Assembly: GCA_028822985.1 (NCBI GenBank)
Contig: JAPKCK010000002.1
Location: 109,360-173,359, forward strand
Origin: Aquiluna sp.
GTDB taxonomy: Bacteria; Actinomycetota; Actinomycetes; Actinomycetales; Microbacteriaceae
Direction of reading: 5' to 3'
Length of the DNA: 64,000 nucleotides
Shown: in pieces, positions 10,356 through 21,413 of the stretch
Layout of the letters: each line of letters begins with the position of its first letter
How positions within the stretch are numbered: position 1 is the stretch's first letter
The notes under the pieces: generated by a model
The model's input: the letters and a program-made list of their open reading frames with translations, nothing else
Database searches by the model: none
What the model was told of the DNA's origin: nothing
Program-made: the position numbers and the translations under genes

Positions 10356-11831
10356 ATGAAAACCATTAGCGTTAGCGACCCCCTTACGGGAAATAAGCTC
10401 CACGAAATTGCCGCGCACTCAAAAGCAGAAGTGGCCCTTAAGTTTCAGGCGGGCCGGGATGCTCAGGTTGAATGGGCTAATCGACCTGCAAAGGAGCGGG
10501 CTGGGGTTGCCAACAAAATCGCCGGACTACTGGTGGAACGTGAAGAACAAATTCTTGACCTACTTCAAAAAGAAACCGGTAAGTCCAAGGCTCATGCGTT
10601 CGAGGAGCTTACGGGTGCTCTCGGTGCCGTCGCTTACTACGCCAAGACTGTTTCCGGTCTCATGCGTCGAAAGCGCGTTCGCGCCGGAGTGCCGTTCATG
10701 ATTAGTGCTTTTGTAGAACCCTCCCCGGTGGGTGTGGTTGGAATCATTACTCCCTGGAACTATCCACTCGCACTGACCATGATGGATGTTATCCCAGCGC
10801 TCATGGCGGGAAACGCGGTTGTTCAAAAGGCCGATAACCAAACCGCAAAAACTGTCCAGCTGGCAAGGGACTTGAGCGTTGAAGCAGGGATACCAGAGAA
10901 CATCTGGCAAGTGGTCCACGGTGACGCGACCGAGGTGGGCAATGCCGTAACCGATCATGCTGACTTCGTAGCCTTCACCGGATCCACCGCGACTGGAAAA
11001 TTGGTTGCAGCAAGAGCTGCTTCCAGACTCGTGGGCTACGCCCTAGAGCTTGGCGGTAAAAATCCCATGATTGTTCTTCCCGGTGCGGACTTGGAAAAAG
11101 CGGCAGAAATCGCAATTGGTGGAGCTTTTGGAAATAGCGGCCAGCTCTGTGTCGCCATCGAACGCCTCTATGTGTCAAGCCATGACCTTCAAGAGTTCGA
11201 GCTAATCCTGAAGCGCAGGGTCGAGTCTTTGAAATTGGGTAGCTCAAATAAATTCGACTTCGACCTAGGCGCCCTTACCTCGTCCGCTCAGCTTCAGAGA
11301 GTTTCTGGCTTCGTAGATCGAGCCAAGCAAGAAGGGGCGGTCGTACTTACAGGCGGACGTGCCCTGCTGGACCTCGGGCCAAATTTTTATGCGCCAACTG
11401 TCATCACCCAGATTCCACTAGGTGCTGAGATCCTCCACAAGGAAGTTTTTGGTCCGGTAATTGCGCTCGTAGGTTACGAAGGCCTGGATCAGGCAATTGA
11501 GCTTTCGAATGCCAGTGAATATGGCCTGAACGCCTCGGTAGTCGGGAATCGCAGACAAGCACTCCAGGTCGCCTCTAAGCTCATGGCCGGTTCAGTGAAC
11601 ATAAACGAGGGCTATCGAGCCACGATGGCCTCCATGGCAGCACCAATGGGCGGTATGAAGCAATCTGGGATGGGACGACGTTCTGGACCCCAAGGACTCT
11701 TGAGATTCACCGAGCTTCGAACAATTGGGGTCAGCAATAACTTTCCAATAAAACTGCCAACCAGGGCAAGGCAGTATCTGCGACTGGCGCCAATCATGAC
11801 CAAAATGGTCAGATGGATGGGGAAGCTCTAG
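10356..11831 (+). CDS. aldehyde dehydrogenase (succinate-semialdehyde dehydrogenase-like)
   Basis: GVVGIITPWNYPLALTMM, FTGSTATG, ELGGKNPMIV, GNSGQLCVAIERLY. Confidence 0.9.
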   Translation: MKTISVSDPLTGNKLHEIAAHSKAEVALKFQAGRDAQVEWANRPAKERAGVANKIAGLLVEREEQILDLLQKETGKSKAHAFEELTGALGAVAYYAKTVSGLMRRKRVRAGVPFMISAFVEPSPVGVVGIITPWNYPLALTMMDVIPALMAGNAVVQKADNQTAKTVQLARDLSVEAGIPENIWQVVHGDATEVGNAVTDHADFVAFTGSTATGKLVAARAASRLVGYALELGGKNPMIVLPGADLEKAAEIAIGGAFGNSGQLCVAIERLYVSSHDLQEFELILKRRVESLKLGSSNKFDFDLGALTSSAQLQRVSGFVDRAKQEGAVVLTGGRALLDLGPNFYAPTVITQIPLGAEILHKEVFGPVIALVGYEGLDQAIELSNASEYGLNASVVGNRRQALQVASKLMAGSVNINEGYRATMASMAAPMGGMKQSGMGRRSGPQGLLRFTELRTIGVSNNFPIKLPTRARQYLRLAPIMTKMVRWMGKL

Positions 11832-12184
11832 GTAGATTCCTGGTCGAACGGTGGAGACTCTCCAAATTCGAGTGGCTTTTGAGGCGGTTTGGCTCTATTG
11901 AGAGTTTCGGCGGCGTTGGCCGGTCTCTTTTTTTCTTCCGTCAGAGCTTCTCGGACAATTCGCCGTGGGTCATACTGTCGCGGGTCTAGCTTCTTCCAGT
12001 CCATGTCTTCGAAGCCTTCGCCCAGCTCAGATTTCATTTGGACTTGGGCGTTGTCGACCATTCGCTTACCCTTACGGGCCCACTCACCCAACTGCTTGGC
12101 ATAGTAGGGCAGGCGCTCAGGTCCCAAGATTAGGACCGCAAGGAGAGCCAACAGCAGCAGCTTCTCAGCACTAAGACCAAACAT
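11828..12184 (-). CDS. tatB: twin-arginine translocase subunit TatB-like
   Basis: MFGLSAEKLLLLALLAVLILGPERLPYYAKQLGEWARKGKRMVDNAQ. Confidence 0.88.
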   Translation of the reverse strand: MFGLSAEKLLLLALLAVLILGPERLPYYAKQLGEWARKGKRMVDNAQVQMKSELGEGFEDMDWKKLDPRQYDPRRIVREALTEEKKRPANAAETLNRAKPPQKPLEFGESPPFDQEST

Positions 12185-12234
12185 GAAAATGAGTTTACAA
12201 CTAACCAATCCATCCTTTTTACACATGGCAACCT

Positions 12235-12891
12235 ATGCTTGGGTCCAAGATGATAGACAAGATTTCAAGCTGGAAATACGCGGAGAATTTCAACCGCGAA
12301 CCCGATCACATTTCTGTTGCCCGAGACAGCGCTGAGCAGCTCGGCGTTGAGTCGGTGACGCCTGCGACCGGTGCGGGCCTCGCATCCATTGCAGCAATGC
12401 TCTCGGCAAAAAACATAGTGGAGGCCGGAACCGGTGCTGGAGTATCGGGGTTGTGGTTATTGAGTGCCTCGGAAACCAGCACTCTAACCACTATCGATGA
12501 TGAGCCCGAGTATCAAAATCAGGCGCGAACCAACTTTCAATTAGCCAATGTCCCGGCAAGTAGAGCAAGGGTTATTACGGGGAGGGCTGCAGCCGTCATG
12601 GCAAACATGACAGAGTCCGCCTATGACCTAGTGTTTTTGGACATTGAGCCTTTTGATCTAGAACAGCTTTTGCCTCACGCAATTGGGCTAGTAAGGCCTT
12701 CGGGTGCGATTGTCATCTCTCACGCTCTATGGCGTGACAGGGTTCCGAACCCCGCGCTACGAGACGATGAGACATCGGCGATGCGCGCGGTAGTCAGGGT
12801 GTTTGAAGAATCAGAAGAATTTATCTCAAGCATCTCAATGCTCGGAGATGGCTTACTAGTTGCAGTTAGAAGACCAGGGGCTATTTCTTAA
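12235..12891 (+). CDS. SAM-dependent O-methyltransferase
   Basis: VEAGTGAGVSGLWLL, YDLVFLDIEP. Confidence 0.85.
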   Translation: MLGSKMIDKISSWKYAENFNREPDHISVARDSAEQLGVESVTPATGAGLASIAAMLSAKNIVEAGTGAGVSGLWLLSASETSTLTTIDDEPEYQNQARTNFQLANVPASRARVITGRAAAVMANMTESAYDLVFLDIEPFDLEQLLPHAIGLVRPSGAIVISHALWRDRVPNPALRDDETSAMRAVVRVFEESEEFISSISMLGDGLLVAVRRPGAIS

Positions 12892-13054
12892 CTACGGACT
12901 CTAAAACTTTAAAAAGTTCTTTAGCCTCGATGTCATTGACTGAGACAACGAGCCGGCCGCCGCCTTCAAGCGGAACCCTCAGGACGATTAGTCCCCTCGT
13001 CTCACGTTCTGCTTCCATGGGTCCATCACCGGTACGAGGCTTCATTGCTGCCAT
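12881..13054 (-). CDS. DUF3117 small protein (57 aa)
   Basis: Manual translation MAAMKPRTGDGPMEAERETRGLIVLRVPLEGGGRLVVSVNDIEAKELFKVLESVVKK*; below the size cutoff of the ORF track. Confidence 0.9.
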   Translation of the reverse strand: MAAMKPRTGDGPMEAERETRGLIVLRVPLEGGGRLVVSVNDIEAKELFKVLESVVKK

Positions 13055-13125
13055 GAGGTTGGGCTCCTTGGATTCGTCTTAGAAGCCCCAATTATCCCAG
13101 ACTTCTCACCGAAGCGCCAATTTAT

Positions 13126-14199
13126 CTACAGGCTGAGCCAGGCCCTAAGTCCATCTTCCGCGTCAACAAGGTGACCAACCGGCACATTTTCGTTGTCGGC
13201 ATGGGCCAGTGAGGGATCTCCCGGGCCATAGTTCACCGCGGGAATTCCCATGGCCGAAAACCTTGCAACATCGGTCCAGCCATACTTCGGCCTTACCTCC
13301 GCGCCGATGGCAGCAATGAAATCGAGAGCTACTGGCAGGTTCAAGCCAGGCTTCGCACCTTCTGCCTTATCTGTGACAGCAATTTCAAAACCCTCAAACA
13401 GAATTTCCAGGTGCGCAATCGCCTCGGCGGCGGACTTATCCGGTGCGAAGCGATAGTTCACGGTCAGCACTGCGGCATCGGGAATCACGTTGGTCGCAAT
13501 GCCACCGCTGACCGTTACCGCACTCAAGCTTTCTTTGTAAGCAAGCCCATCGACGGTGATCGTCGCTGGTTGGTAGTCGTTCAAAATATTTAGCGAGTGC
13601 GCGAGCGCGTGAATTGCGTTTTTGCCCATCCAAGGTCTTGCAGAGTGGGCCTTGACGCCGACGGTTCTAACTTCAACTCGAACAGTGCCGTTGCACCCTC
13701 CCTCGACCATGGCGCTGGTGGGTTCACACAACACCGCGAACTCTCCGGTCAGTAGTTCCGGATGATTTTTGGCAAGTCGCCCAAGCCCATTAAGGTCAGC
13801 AGCAACTTCTTCGTTGTCATAAAAAACCCAAGTGACATCGAACTTGGGCTCACGAAGTTCGACCGCAAGCTTTAACATAACTGCAATGCCGCCCTTCATG
13901 TCTACTGTTCCACGGCCAAAAATTACTTGCTCCCGCTCAAAATGATGAAGCTTTGAGGGCAGGTTATCTGCCACGGGCACGGTGTCGATGTGGCCGGCAA
14001 TGATGACTCTTGTGTCCCGGTTTAGATTGGTCCTTGCCACCAGTGCGTTGCCATCGCGTGTAATCGATAAATGCGAGGCCGTGGTCAAAACCTGCTCGAT
14101 CTCATCGGCAAGCTTTGCTTCATTGGACGAGACTGACTCGATGTCGCAAATTGCCATGGTGAGCTCGACAAGCGTCTGAGTGGGGTCTAAAGCTGACAT
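13126..14199 (-). CDS. dapE: succinyl-diaminopimelate desuccinylase
   Basis: M20 peptidase: [25 protein letters not shown]; likely start ATG 14199. Confidence 0.92.
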   Translation of the reverse strand: MSALDPTQTLVELTMAICDIESVSSNEAKLADEIEQVLTTASHLSITRDGNALVARTNLNRDTRVIIAGHIDTVPVADNLPSKLHHFEREQVIFGRGTVDMKGGIAVMLKLAVELREPKFDVTWVFYDNEEVAADLNGLGRLAKNHPELLTGEFAVLCEPTSAMVEGGCNGTVRVEVRTVGVKAHSARPWMGKNAIHALAHSLNILNDYQPATITVDGLAYKESLSAVTVSGGIATNVIPDAAVLTVNYRFAPDKSAAEAIAHLEILFEGFEIAVTDKAEGAKPGLNLPVALDFIAAIGAEVRPKYGWTDVARFSAMGIPAVNYGPGDPSLAHADNENVPVGHLVDAEDGLRAWLSL

Positions 14200-14229
14200 G
14201 TGATTAAGGCTACCTGTATTCTGGTTGTA

Positions 14230-15180
14230 ATGAGTGATGCGCAAATTAACCAAAAGGCCTGGGGACACGGTCTGGCCTCTAAATCCCCAAGCGGAACCGT
14301 GCTTGACGTCTGGTTCCCGGAGCCTTGCCTCGGTGAAGCACCGATGTCAGACCTGCAGTGGTTTCCGCCAAAGGATTTAGACCTGAAAGCAGGTCCGGAT
14401 GAGCTTCGTAATCTAACCCTTGAGGTTATTAGAGTCGAAATAGACCTAACCAACCCAGTTGCGTCAACTGCCGATGCTTACCTCCGTTTGCACCTATTGT
14501 CCAAGCTCCTTGTTCGGCCCAACTCGATCAACCTGGAGGGGCTGATACCAAACTTGCCCATCGTCGCCTTTACCAATTTCGGTGTCATGGAGCTAGCCGA
14601 CTTTGAGGCAAGGACGCTCGAGCTAAGGCGACACGGAGTCATTGCGCACTCCATCGATAAATTTCCTCGACTGGTCGACTACGTTGTCCCCAAAAAGGTT
14701 CGAATAGCGGATGCTAACCGCGTTAGGCTCGGCGCTCATCTAGCTCCGGGCACCACGGTGATGCACGAAGGCTTCGTAAACTTCAACGCTGGAACCCTCG
14801 GGGCTTCTATGGTCGAGGGCCGAATTTCGCAGGGAGTTGTCGTTGGCGATGGCTCCGATGTTGGCGGTGGAGCGTCAATTATGGGCACTTTGTCTGGTGG
14901 AGGTAGCCACCGAATTTCCATTGGCGAACGAGCACTACTTGGGGCAAATTCTGGAATCGGAATCTCCATTGGAGATGACTCGATAGTGGAGGCCGGCCTT
15001 TATGTAACGGCGGGTACCAAAGTCATTTTGATAGTTGAGGGTAAAACCGAAACCGTTAAGGCCGCCGAGCTAAGCGGCCTACCTGGCTTGCTGTTTAGAA
15101 GAAACTCTCTAAGTGGCGCGGTCGAGGCAATTGCTCGGCAAGGCGTTGGGGTTTCTCTCAATTCAGAGCTGCACGCCTAA
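14230..15180 (+). CDS. dapD: 2,3,4,5-tetrahydropyridine-2,6-dicarboxylate N-succinyltransferase
   Basis: Hexapeptide-repeat region; divergent from dapE. Confidence 0.92.
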   Translation: MSDAQINQKAWGHGLASKSPSGTVLDVWFPEPCLGEAPMSDLQWFPPKDLDLKAGPDELRNLTLEVIRVEIDLTNPVASTADAYLRLHLLSKLLVRPNSINLEGLIPNLPIVAFTNFGVMELADFEARTLELRRHGVIAHSIDKFPRLVDYVVPKKVRIADANRVRLGAHLAPGTTVMHEGFVNFNAGTLGASMVEGRISQGVVVGDGSDVGGGASIMGTLSGGGSHRISIGERALLGANSGIGISIGDDSIVEAGLYVTAGTKVILIVEGKTETVKAAELSGLPGLLFRRNSLSGAVEAIARQGVGVSLNSELHA

Positions 15181-15183
15181 GCG

Positions 15184-16185
15184 CTATCCGGTAACGGAAT
15201 CCCAACCCTTTGGGCTCAACAGTTGACCACTGAGATATACGTCGCTGTCGCCCTTGGCAATTACCTCGCCAATGACCTTTGTGCCGCGAGGTAAAGTGGC
15301 CGTCGGCGAGACGGTAGCTAAGAAGCAATGGTCTTCACCTCCGTGCAGAATCCAGTCCCACTCAGAAACGGGTGGGACTTCGGAATCTCGAGAATTGATA
15401 GATTGTGCCGCTTGCTCGAGAATTGCTGCGTAGCCCTCAAGAAGCTCCTTTTTTATGTTCATGGTGACATTTGAACTAGACGCCAGCCTCCCGGCGTCAA
15501 GAGATAACCCGTCTGAAACGTCGAGCATCGAGGATGCCACAGCTGCCAACTCAAGGCCCAGCGCGAAATCTGGTACTGGTCGAAGCTGGATGCTCACAAT
15601 ATCCGGATAGCTAGCCGACAGGGTTTCATCATCGGAGCTAAGTAATGCAAGCCCACATGCGGCCTTCCCCAACGTTCCAGCAATCACGATTAGGTCGCCC
15701 ACTTCGGCCGTTGAGCGCAGTATCGGCTGCCTGGACTCGAGGTCTCCGTGGGCGGCAATCGCAACTACTATTTGCTCGCCGGATGCAAGGTCTCCCCCGA
15801 CAATCTGGCATTCCGGGGCATGCCGGTCACATGCTGACTGCAGTCCGGAGGCAAAATCCTCGAGCCAGGCTTGAGGGGTTTCTTTGGTAACTACCAGTGC
15901 GACAGTTAGCGCCCTTGGTGCGGCCCCCATTGCGACAAGGTCTGCAATATTGCTAGTGACCGCCTTGTAACCGATGTCAAAGCCAGAAGACCACTCAAGC
16001 CTAAAATCATGATCCTGCACCATGGTGTCAGTTGTAATAACCACTCGAGAATCACTGAGGCTTATAACCGCAGCGTCGTCGCCTGGGCCAATGAGCGTGG
16101 TGGCAACCGGCTTGAAAACGTTCAGCGCTCGTCTAAGAGCCTCGGTCTCGCCGATCTCAATAATCTTTTGGCCATCATTATTCAC
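15184..16185 (-). CDS. thiL: thiamine-phosphate kinase
   Basis: GPGDDAAVISL, TTDTMVQDHDFR, DVSDGLSLDAGRLA, LHGGEDHCFLATV. Confidence 0.92.
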   Translation of the reverse strand: MNNDGQKIIEIGETEALRRALNVFKPVATTLIGPGDDAAVISLSDSRVVITTDTMVQDHDFRLEWSSGFDIGYKAVTSNIADLVAMGAAPRALTVALVVTKETPQAWLEDFASGLQSACDRHAPECQIVGGDLASGEQIVVAIAAHGDLESRQPILRSTAEVGDLIVIAGTLGKAACGLALLSSDDETLSASYPDIVSIQLRPVPDFALGLELAAVASSMLDVSDGLSLDAGRLASSSNVTMNIKKELLEGYAAILEQAAQSINSRDSEVPPVSEWDWILHGGEDHCFLATVSPTATLPRGTKVIGEVIAKGDSDVYLSGQLLSPKGWDSVTG

Positions 16186-16208
16186 ACAGCAACGCTAGCC
16201 TTATTTCA

Positions 16209-16655
16209 ATGCGTAAATTTACTATCTCGATGTTTTTGTTAGTTTTACTTTCTGGTTGCACGCAAGCGGTGAATCTTGAGGCGGCGGAAGATTCAAATAA
16301 TCCAAATTGTGCCGATGTAAGCGTGCGACTGCCAGATATGCTCGGAGAAAACCAACTCCGCTACACCAACGCTCAAGCCACGGCCGCCTGGGGAAATCCC
16401 GCGGCTATTTTGCTTCGCTGCGGGCTAGAGACGGTCGAAGTCTCGACGTTTCCCTGCGTAACCGCGGGGACAACAGACTGGTTGGTAGATGAGAGTGACG
16501 CTCCCAAATATAGATTTATTTCCTACGCCACTATCCCGGCAGTAGAAGTCATAGTTGATTCTGAAGTTGCAAGCGGAATAAGCACCCTCGAGGGCCTTTC
16601 TCAAGCAATGAGCGTCCTCCCTAGAACAAAGGTCTGCACCACGCTGGTCGACTAA
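16209..16655 (+). CDS. DUF3515 lipoprotein
   Basis: Lipobox LLSGC; TAAWGNPAAILLRCGL. Confidence 0.85.
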   Translation: MRKFTISMFLLVLLSGCTQAVNLEAAEDSNNPNCADVSVRLPDMLGENQLRYTNAQATAAWGNPAAILLRCGLETVEVSTFPCVTAGTTDWLVDESDAPKYRFISYATIPAVEVIVDSEVASGISTLEGLSQAMSVLPRTKVCTTLVD

Positions 16656-17728
16656 TCGGCCGCCTCTTCAGTTAGCTCTTGTTCACCGAAACCATTTTGA
16701 ATCAGAATCTCAACCAGATCCTGATAATTAATACCGCTGGCCTCAAATAACGCCGGATACATGGAAATTGGAGTAAACCCCGGCATGGTGTTTACCTCGG
16801 TAATCACCCAGCCCTTTTTGGTTAGAAAGAAATCGGTTCTCGCAAGACCCTTGCAGCCAAGAGCTCGAAAAGCGGCCGTCGCAGCCTTCACAAGTGCTGA
16901 CGCGTCCTTGGCGGTGAGCTTCGCCGGAATGACAAGCTCTGCTCCAGCTCCCAGGTATTTCGCCTCGTAATCATAAAAAGGCCTACCGGTTACAAGAATC
17001 TCGCCAGCCTTCGATACCTGCAGGTCGCCGTTTGGCATTTCTAGTACCGAACATTCGATCTCTCGACCCAAAACTCGTCTCTCCACCATTGCGGTTTGAT
17101 CGTGGCTCAAAGCCAACTCAATAGCCGCCTCAAGGTCTTTTTCCTTCAAGACAAGGCTCACGCCCACCGAAGAACCGGACCTGGAAGGCTTAACAAAGGC
17201 GTCCGGCTTCAGAATTTTTTTAGCGCGGGACAAACAAGTGCTTTTCGAAACCGCCCACTGGTCGCGAGTAATTACCTGCTCCGAGGCAACTTCTAATCCG
17301 ACATCACGGAAAAGCGCCTTGGCCTGAACCTTATCCATTGCTAGAGCGGAGGCCATAACGCCATTGCCCACGTATGGAATCTTGCAAAGCTGGAGCAGGC
17401 CCTGAATCGAGCCATCCTCTCCATTTGGACCATGAAGAACTGGAAATGCCAAGTGAATTTTGCCAAGAGAAATACCTGAGGTCATACGGAGTTCGCCGCC
17501 GCCAAGTGGCAGCAATAATTCCGGTGAGTCCTCGCTTACTTCGGGAAAGTCCTCGAGTCGCCATTCTTGGTTTACCGGCTCCAGAACAAAGCGCCCAGTT
17601 TTGGTAATTCCAATCGGGATAACCTCATACTTTGTCGAATCGATGGCTGTAAATACACCCAGTGCTGTCACGCAGGATACCGAATGCTCGCTTGATTCTC
17701 CTCCATAAATTAGGGCTATGCGTTGCAT
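16652..17728 (-). CDS. ddl: D-alanine--D-alanine ligase
   Basis: GGESSEHSVS, HGPNGEDGSIQG, EVNTMPGFT. Confidence 0.95.
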   Translation of the reverse strand: MQRIALIYGGESSEHSVSCVTALGVFTAIDSTKYEVIPIGITKTGRFVLEPVNQEWRLEDFPEVSEDSPELLLPLGGGELRMTSGISLGKIHLAFPVLHGPNGEDGSIQGLLQLCKIPYVGNGVMASALAMDKVQAKALFRDVGLEVASEQVITRDQWAVSKSTCLSRAKKILKPDAFVKPSRSGSSVGVSLVLKEKDLEAAIELALSHDQTAMVERRVLGREIECSVLEMPNGDLQVSKAGEILVTGRPFYDYEAKYLGAGAELVIPAKLTAKDASALVKAATAAFRALGCKGLARTDFFLTKKGWVITEVNTMPGFTPISMYPALFEASGINYQDLVEILIQNGFGEQELTEEAAD

Positions 17729-18726
17729 TAGAACTCCATTTCAATTTCGTCGGCAAGGTTCAGGTGCTGACCAAAATCAGTCGGCTTCATGACCCCGTTT
17801 AGTACGTCGCTGACCTGCTGCACGATTGGCATGTCTATACCCAGCCTCTGTGCAATCTCTAAAACTGGCTCCACCGAACTTAGGCCTTCAGCGGTTTGCT
17901 CCATGCGACGCAGAACTTCGGGCTTGCTGTAGCCCTTACCTAGCATCTCCCCCGCTCTAAAGTTCCGTGAAAGATTCGACTCACTCGTTGCAATAAGGTC
18001 ACCCAGGCCGGCAAGGCCGAACATGGTTCTCCTCCTCGCGCCATGCTCAATTGCAAAGTTTGTTATTTCGCTTAGACCCCGGGTCATAATTGACGCCTTT
18101 GTGTTTTGGCCATAACCCAAGCCGCTAACAATTCCGATTGCTACTGCAATTAGGTTCTTCAGAACACCGCCGAGTTCGGTACCAACCAGGTCCTGATTGC
18201 TAAAAACTGTGAAGTACTGGTTTGAACACACCTTTGCAACTTCAATCGCGCGATCTTGATTCTCGCAGGCGCAAACAGCAGCCGCAGGATCTCTACGCGC
18301 GATTTCGAGAGCCAAGTTAGGACCCGAAAGCACCGCTATTTGCGATGCGGGCACATTTGTCGCCTGATGAATAACTTCACTCATGCGTGCACCCGTGGAC
18401 TGCTCCAATCCCTTCATGAGGCTGATTACGGTTGCACTTTCAGGAATCAGCTCTTTCCATTCACCCAAGGTCTCACGGAGCGACTGAGACGGAATGGCTA
18501 TGTAAACCTGAGTGGCATTCACTAGTGCGGCTTCCAGATTAGAGGTGGCAGTCAGCGTCTTTGGTAAATCAACGCCCGGAAGGTAATCACCGTTTCTAGA
18601 AGTTTCATTAATCTCATCGGCGAGATCCTTGCGTCTCGACCAGAGCACGACCTCGTTGCCACCATCGGCAATGACCTTGGCCACAGTCGTACCCCAACTG
18701 CCGGCACCCATAACTACGATTTTCAT
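17728..18726 (-). CDS. gpsA: glycerol-3-phosphate dehydrogenase (NAD(P)+)
   Basis: GAGSWGTTVAKV, KNLIAVAIGIVSGLG, GLAGLGDLIAT. Confidence 0.95.
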   Translation of the reverse strand: MKIVVMGAGSWGTTVAKVIADGGNEVVLWSRRKDLADEINETSRNGDYLPGVDLPKTLTATSNLEAALVNATQVYIAIPSQSLRETLGEWKELIPESATVISLMKGLEQSTGARMSEVIHQATNVPASQIAVLSGPNLALEIARRDPAAAVCACENQDRAIEVAKVCSNQYFTVFSNQDLVGTELGGVLKNLIAVAIGIVSGLGYGQNTKASIMTRGLSEITNFAIEHGARRRTMFGLAGLGDLIATSESNLSRNFRAGEMLGKGYSKPEVLRRMEQTAEGLSSVEPVLEIAQRLGIDMPIVQQVSDVLNGVMKPTDFGQHLNLADEIEMEF

Positions 18727-19490
18727 TTGGTTTCTTTTCTAAAGTTCCCGGTTTGGGTCTGACCCTTATCGTTTGGGTCCCACAGCTTTTCAGGAGGAGT
18801 TTCGCCTCGCATCTGACCAACAAGCTTCGCGACCTCTCGCATAATTTTGTCAGTAGCCTCGCTCATTTCTTTTGCGGTCAGGGCATCTTTCTTTGGCTTG
18901 CCGAAATAGATCGGCTTGCCAATTGTCACTCGGACCGTATGAAAAGGGTTTGGTCGAAACTTCTTAGAGTAATTGCCAAGTACTTTTTCTACACCCCAGT
19001 GCGCAGCTGGCACGACGGGTAGGCCAAGCTCGAGTGCGAGCCTAATTGCGCCGCTTTTGCCGCGCATTGGCCATAGATCCGGATCCCTGGTCAGTGTGCC
19101 CTCCGGGAACACTATGACAACCTGTCCTGCTGCCAGGTACTCCTTGGCAACTCGAAGAGGCTCCTCGTTGGACTTACCGCCACGATAAACGGGGATCTGA
19201 CCGACTTTTGGGAGAATTTTCCCAACAATGGGGATCCGAAATAGCGACTCTTTGGCTAGGTAATGAGGAACTCGCTTCATGTGTATGTAAACGGAGTATG
19301 CAAAAGCAAGTGGATCCAAGTAGCTGACGTGGTTCCCGACCAAAATATATCCACCCTTGGGCAAGTTCTCCAAGCCTGTGGTTTTTATATTGAAAAACAA
19401 TCGAAGCACGGGAGCCATGAGACCGGCTACCAATCTGAACAGCCAGCTTCTCTGGTCTTCAAACCTTTTTGATGCCGATGATGCCGTCAT
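18723..19490 (-). CDS. plsC: 1-acyl-sn-glycerol-3-phosphate acyltransferase
   Basis: NHVSYLDP and FPEGTLT motifs. Confidence 0.92.
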   Translation of the reverse strand: MTASSASKRFEDQRSWLFRLVAGLMAPVLRLFFNIKTTGLENLPKGGYILVGNHVSYLDPLAFAYSVYIHMKRVPHYLAKESLFRIPIVGKILPKVGQIPVYRGGKSNEEPLRVAKEYLAAGQVVIVFPEGTLTRDPDLWPMRGKSGAIRLALELGLPVVPAAHWGVEKVLGNYSKKFRPNPFHTVRVTIGKPIYFGKPKKDALTAKEMSEATDKIMREVAKLVGQMRGETPPEKLWDPNDKGQTQTGNFRKETK

Positions 19491-19493
19491 TTT

Positions 19494-20810
19494 TCAACCT
19501 TCAATCTGAAAGTCGGCCCCAAGATCTTGAAGCTTGTCGATAAAGCGCTCGTAGCCCCTTGAAATCAATTGAACGTTTGAAACATTAGAGGTTCCTTCGG
19601 CAGCGAGGGCGGCAACAACATGAGAAAAACCTCCACGTAAGTCTGGAACCCGAATGTCCGCGCCAAGCAATGGGGTTGGGCCGGAGATAACCGCGGAGTG
19701 GTTGAAATTTCGCTGACCAAAACGGCACGGGTTGCCACCCAAGCACTCCCGATAAATCTGGATTTGGGCACCCATTTTGACAAGCGCGTCGGTGAATCCA
19801 AATCGGTTTTCGTAAACCGTCTCGTGCACAATAGATAGGCCTTGAGCCTGGGTGAGGGCTACAACCAGAGGCTGCTGCCAGTCAGTCATGAATCCAGGAT
19901 GAACATCGGTCTCAATAACTACAGGCTGTAGTTCGGAGCCAGGATGGTAAAAGCGAATTCCCGTAGGTTCAATCTCGAACTCCCCACCTACTTTTCGGTA
20001 GGTGTTTAGAAACGTCATCATTTCTATTTGCTTTGCTCCACCGACGAAGATGTCACCCTTCGTGGCAAGAGCTGCGGCCGCCCAGGAGGCCGCTTCATTT
20101 CGGTCAAACAATGCCTTATGGGTATATCCCTTGAGCTGCTTTACGCCCTCGATTCGTATAACGCGATCGGTATCAACCGAAATGATTGCGCCCATCTTTT
20201 GCAAAATCGCTATCAGGTCGATTATCTCCGGCTCGATAGCTGCGCCGCGAAGTTCTGTTAGGCCCTTTGCTGTTGTTGCCGAGAGAAGAACCTGCTCGGT
20301 GGCACCGACCGATGGATAAGGAAGGTTTATCTTGGCCGCTACTAGCCCGTCTGGAGCGCTGAGTCGAGTGCCGGTAGGCAGCTTCTCAATAACAGCGCCG
20401 AACTGCCGAAGAACGTCAAAGTGAAAATCAACTGGTCGGTCGCCAATCTCGCAGCCGCCAAGACCCGGGATGAAAGCCTCGCCAAGGCGATGAAGCAGTG
20501 GGCCACAAAACAGAATGGGAATCCTAGACGAGCCGGCGTGGGCATCTATGTCCACGATTCTTGCCTGCTCAACATTGGAGGGGTCCAGTGTCATGTCACC
20601 AGTTTTAGGATCATGAGTGATTGTCACGCCATGAAGGTTTAGAAGTCTTTCAACAACGTCTACGTCGGAAATATGAGGAACGTCCAGAAGCGTCGAAGGG
20701 GTTTCGCCCAGCAGTGCTGCGACCATGGCCTTGGTCACCAAGTTCTTGGCGCCCTTTAGGTCGACTCTGCCTCTAAGTGGCTTGCCGCCCTCGATCCGAA
20801 TCAGGCTCAA
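19494..20810 (-). CDS. murA: UDP-N-acetylglucosamine 1-carboxyvinyltransferase
   Basis: GGKPLRGRVDLKGAKNLVTKAM; EPT-synthase fold repeats. Confidence 0.93.
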   Translation of the reverse strand: MSLIRIEGGKPLRGRVDLKGAKNLVTKAMVAALLGETPSTLLDVPHISDVDVVERLLNLHGVTITHDPKTGDMTLDPSNVEQARIVDIDAHAGSSRIPILFCGPLLHRLGEAFIPGLGGCEIGDRPVDFHFDVLRQFGAVIEKLPTGTRLSAPDGLVAAKINLPYPSVGATEQVLLSATTAKGLTELRGAAIEPEIIDLIAILQKMGAIISVDTDRVIRIEGVKQLKGYTHKALFDRNEAASWAAAALATKGDIFVGGAKQIEMMTFLNTYRKVGGEFEIEPTGIRFYHPGSELQPVVIETDVHPGFMTDWQQPLVVALTQAQGLSIVHETVYENRFGFTDALVKMGAQIQIYRECLGGNPCRFGQRNFNHSAVISGPTPLLGADIRVPDLRGGFSHVVAALAAEGTSNVSNVQLISRGYERFIDKLQDLGADFQIEG

Positions 20811-21413
20811 TCAAACTCCCTTGGCTGGCAGAGTCTTGGGTTTCCAAGACTCTCTTTTGGCCTCGTAGGCCGCTATCGCATCTTCACTCTGGAGGGTTAT
20901 TCCGATATCGTCAAGCCCCTCAGTCAGACGCCACTTAGTATATTCATCAATCTCAAATCGAATCACGACATCGTTCACTCGAATTTCTTGGCTAGGGAGG
21001 TCGACGGTTATTTTGGCGGCAGGGTCTGCCTCAATCTGCTCCCAGAGGCTTTCCGTATCGGCATCGCTTATGACTCCAGCGATTAAGCCCTGCTTCCCGG
21101 AGTTTCCAAGAAATATGTCCGCAAATTTGGAGCTAAAAACTGCCTTGAAGCCGTAGTCCCTGAGCGCCCAAACTGCGTGCTCTCTTGAAGAGCCGGTTCC
21201 AAAGTCGGATCCGGCAACAAGGACTTCGGCGCCTTGGAAGCTCGGGTTATTTAGAACAAAATCAGGGTTCTGCCGCCAGTTCGCAAACAGCCCATCTTCG
21301 AATCCAGTCTTGGTTATTCGCTTCAAGAAAACCGCAGGGATTATTTGGTCAGTATCAACGTTGCTTATCTTTAGAGGCATGCCTGTGCCGGTGAACTGAG
21401 TAACTTTTTCCAT
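20811..21413 (-). CDS. leuD: 3-isopropylmalate dehydratase small subunit
   Basis: [26 protein letters not shown]. Confidence 0.95.
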   Translation of the reverse strand: MEKVTQFTGTGMPLKISNVDTDQIIPAVFLKRITKTGFEDGLFANWRQNPDFVLNNPSFQGAEVLVAGSDFGTGSSREHAVWALRDYGFKAVFSSKFADIFLGNSGKQGLIAGVISDADTESLWEQIEADPAAKITVDLPSQEIRVNDVVIRFEIDEYTKWRLTEGLDDIGITLQSEDAIAAYEAKRESWKPKTLPAKGV

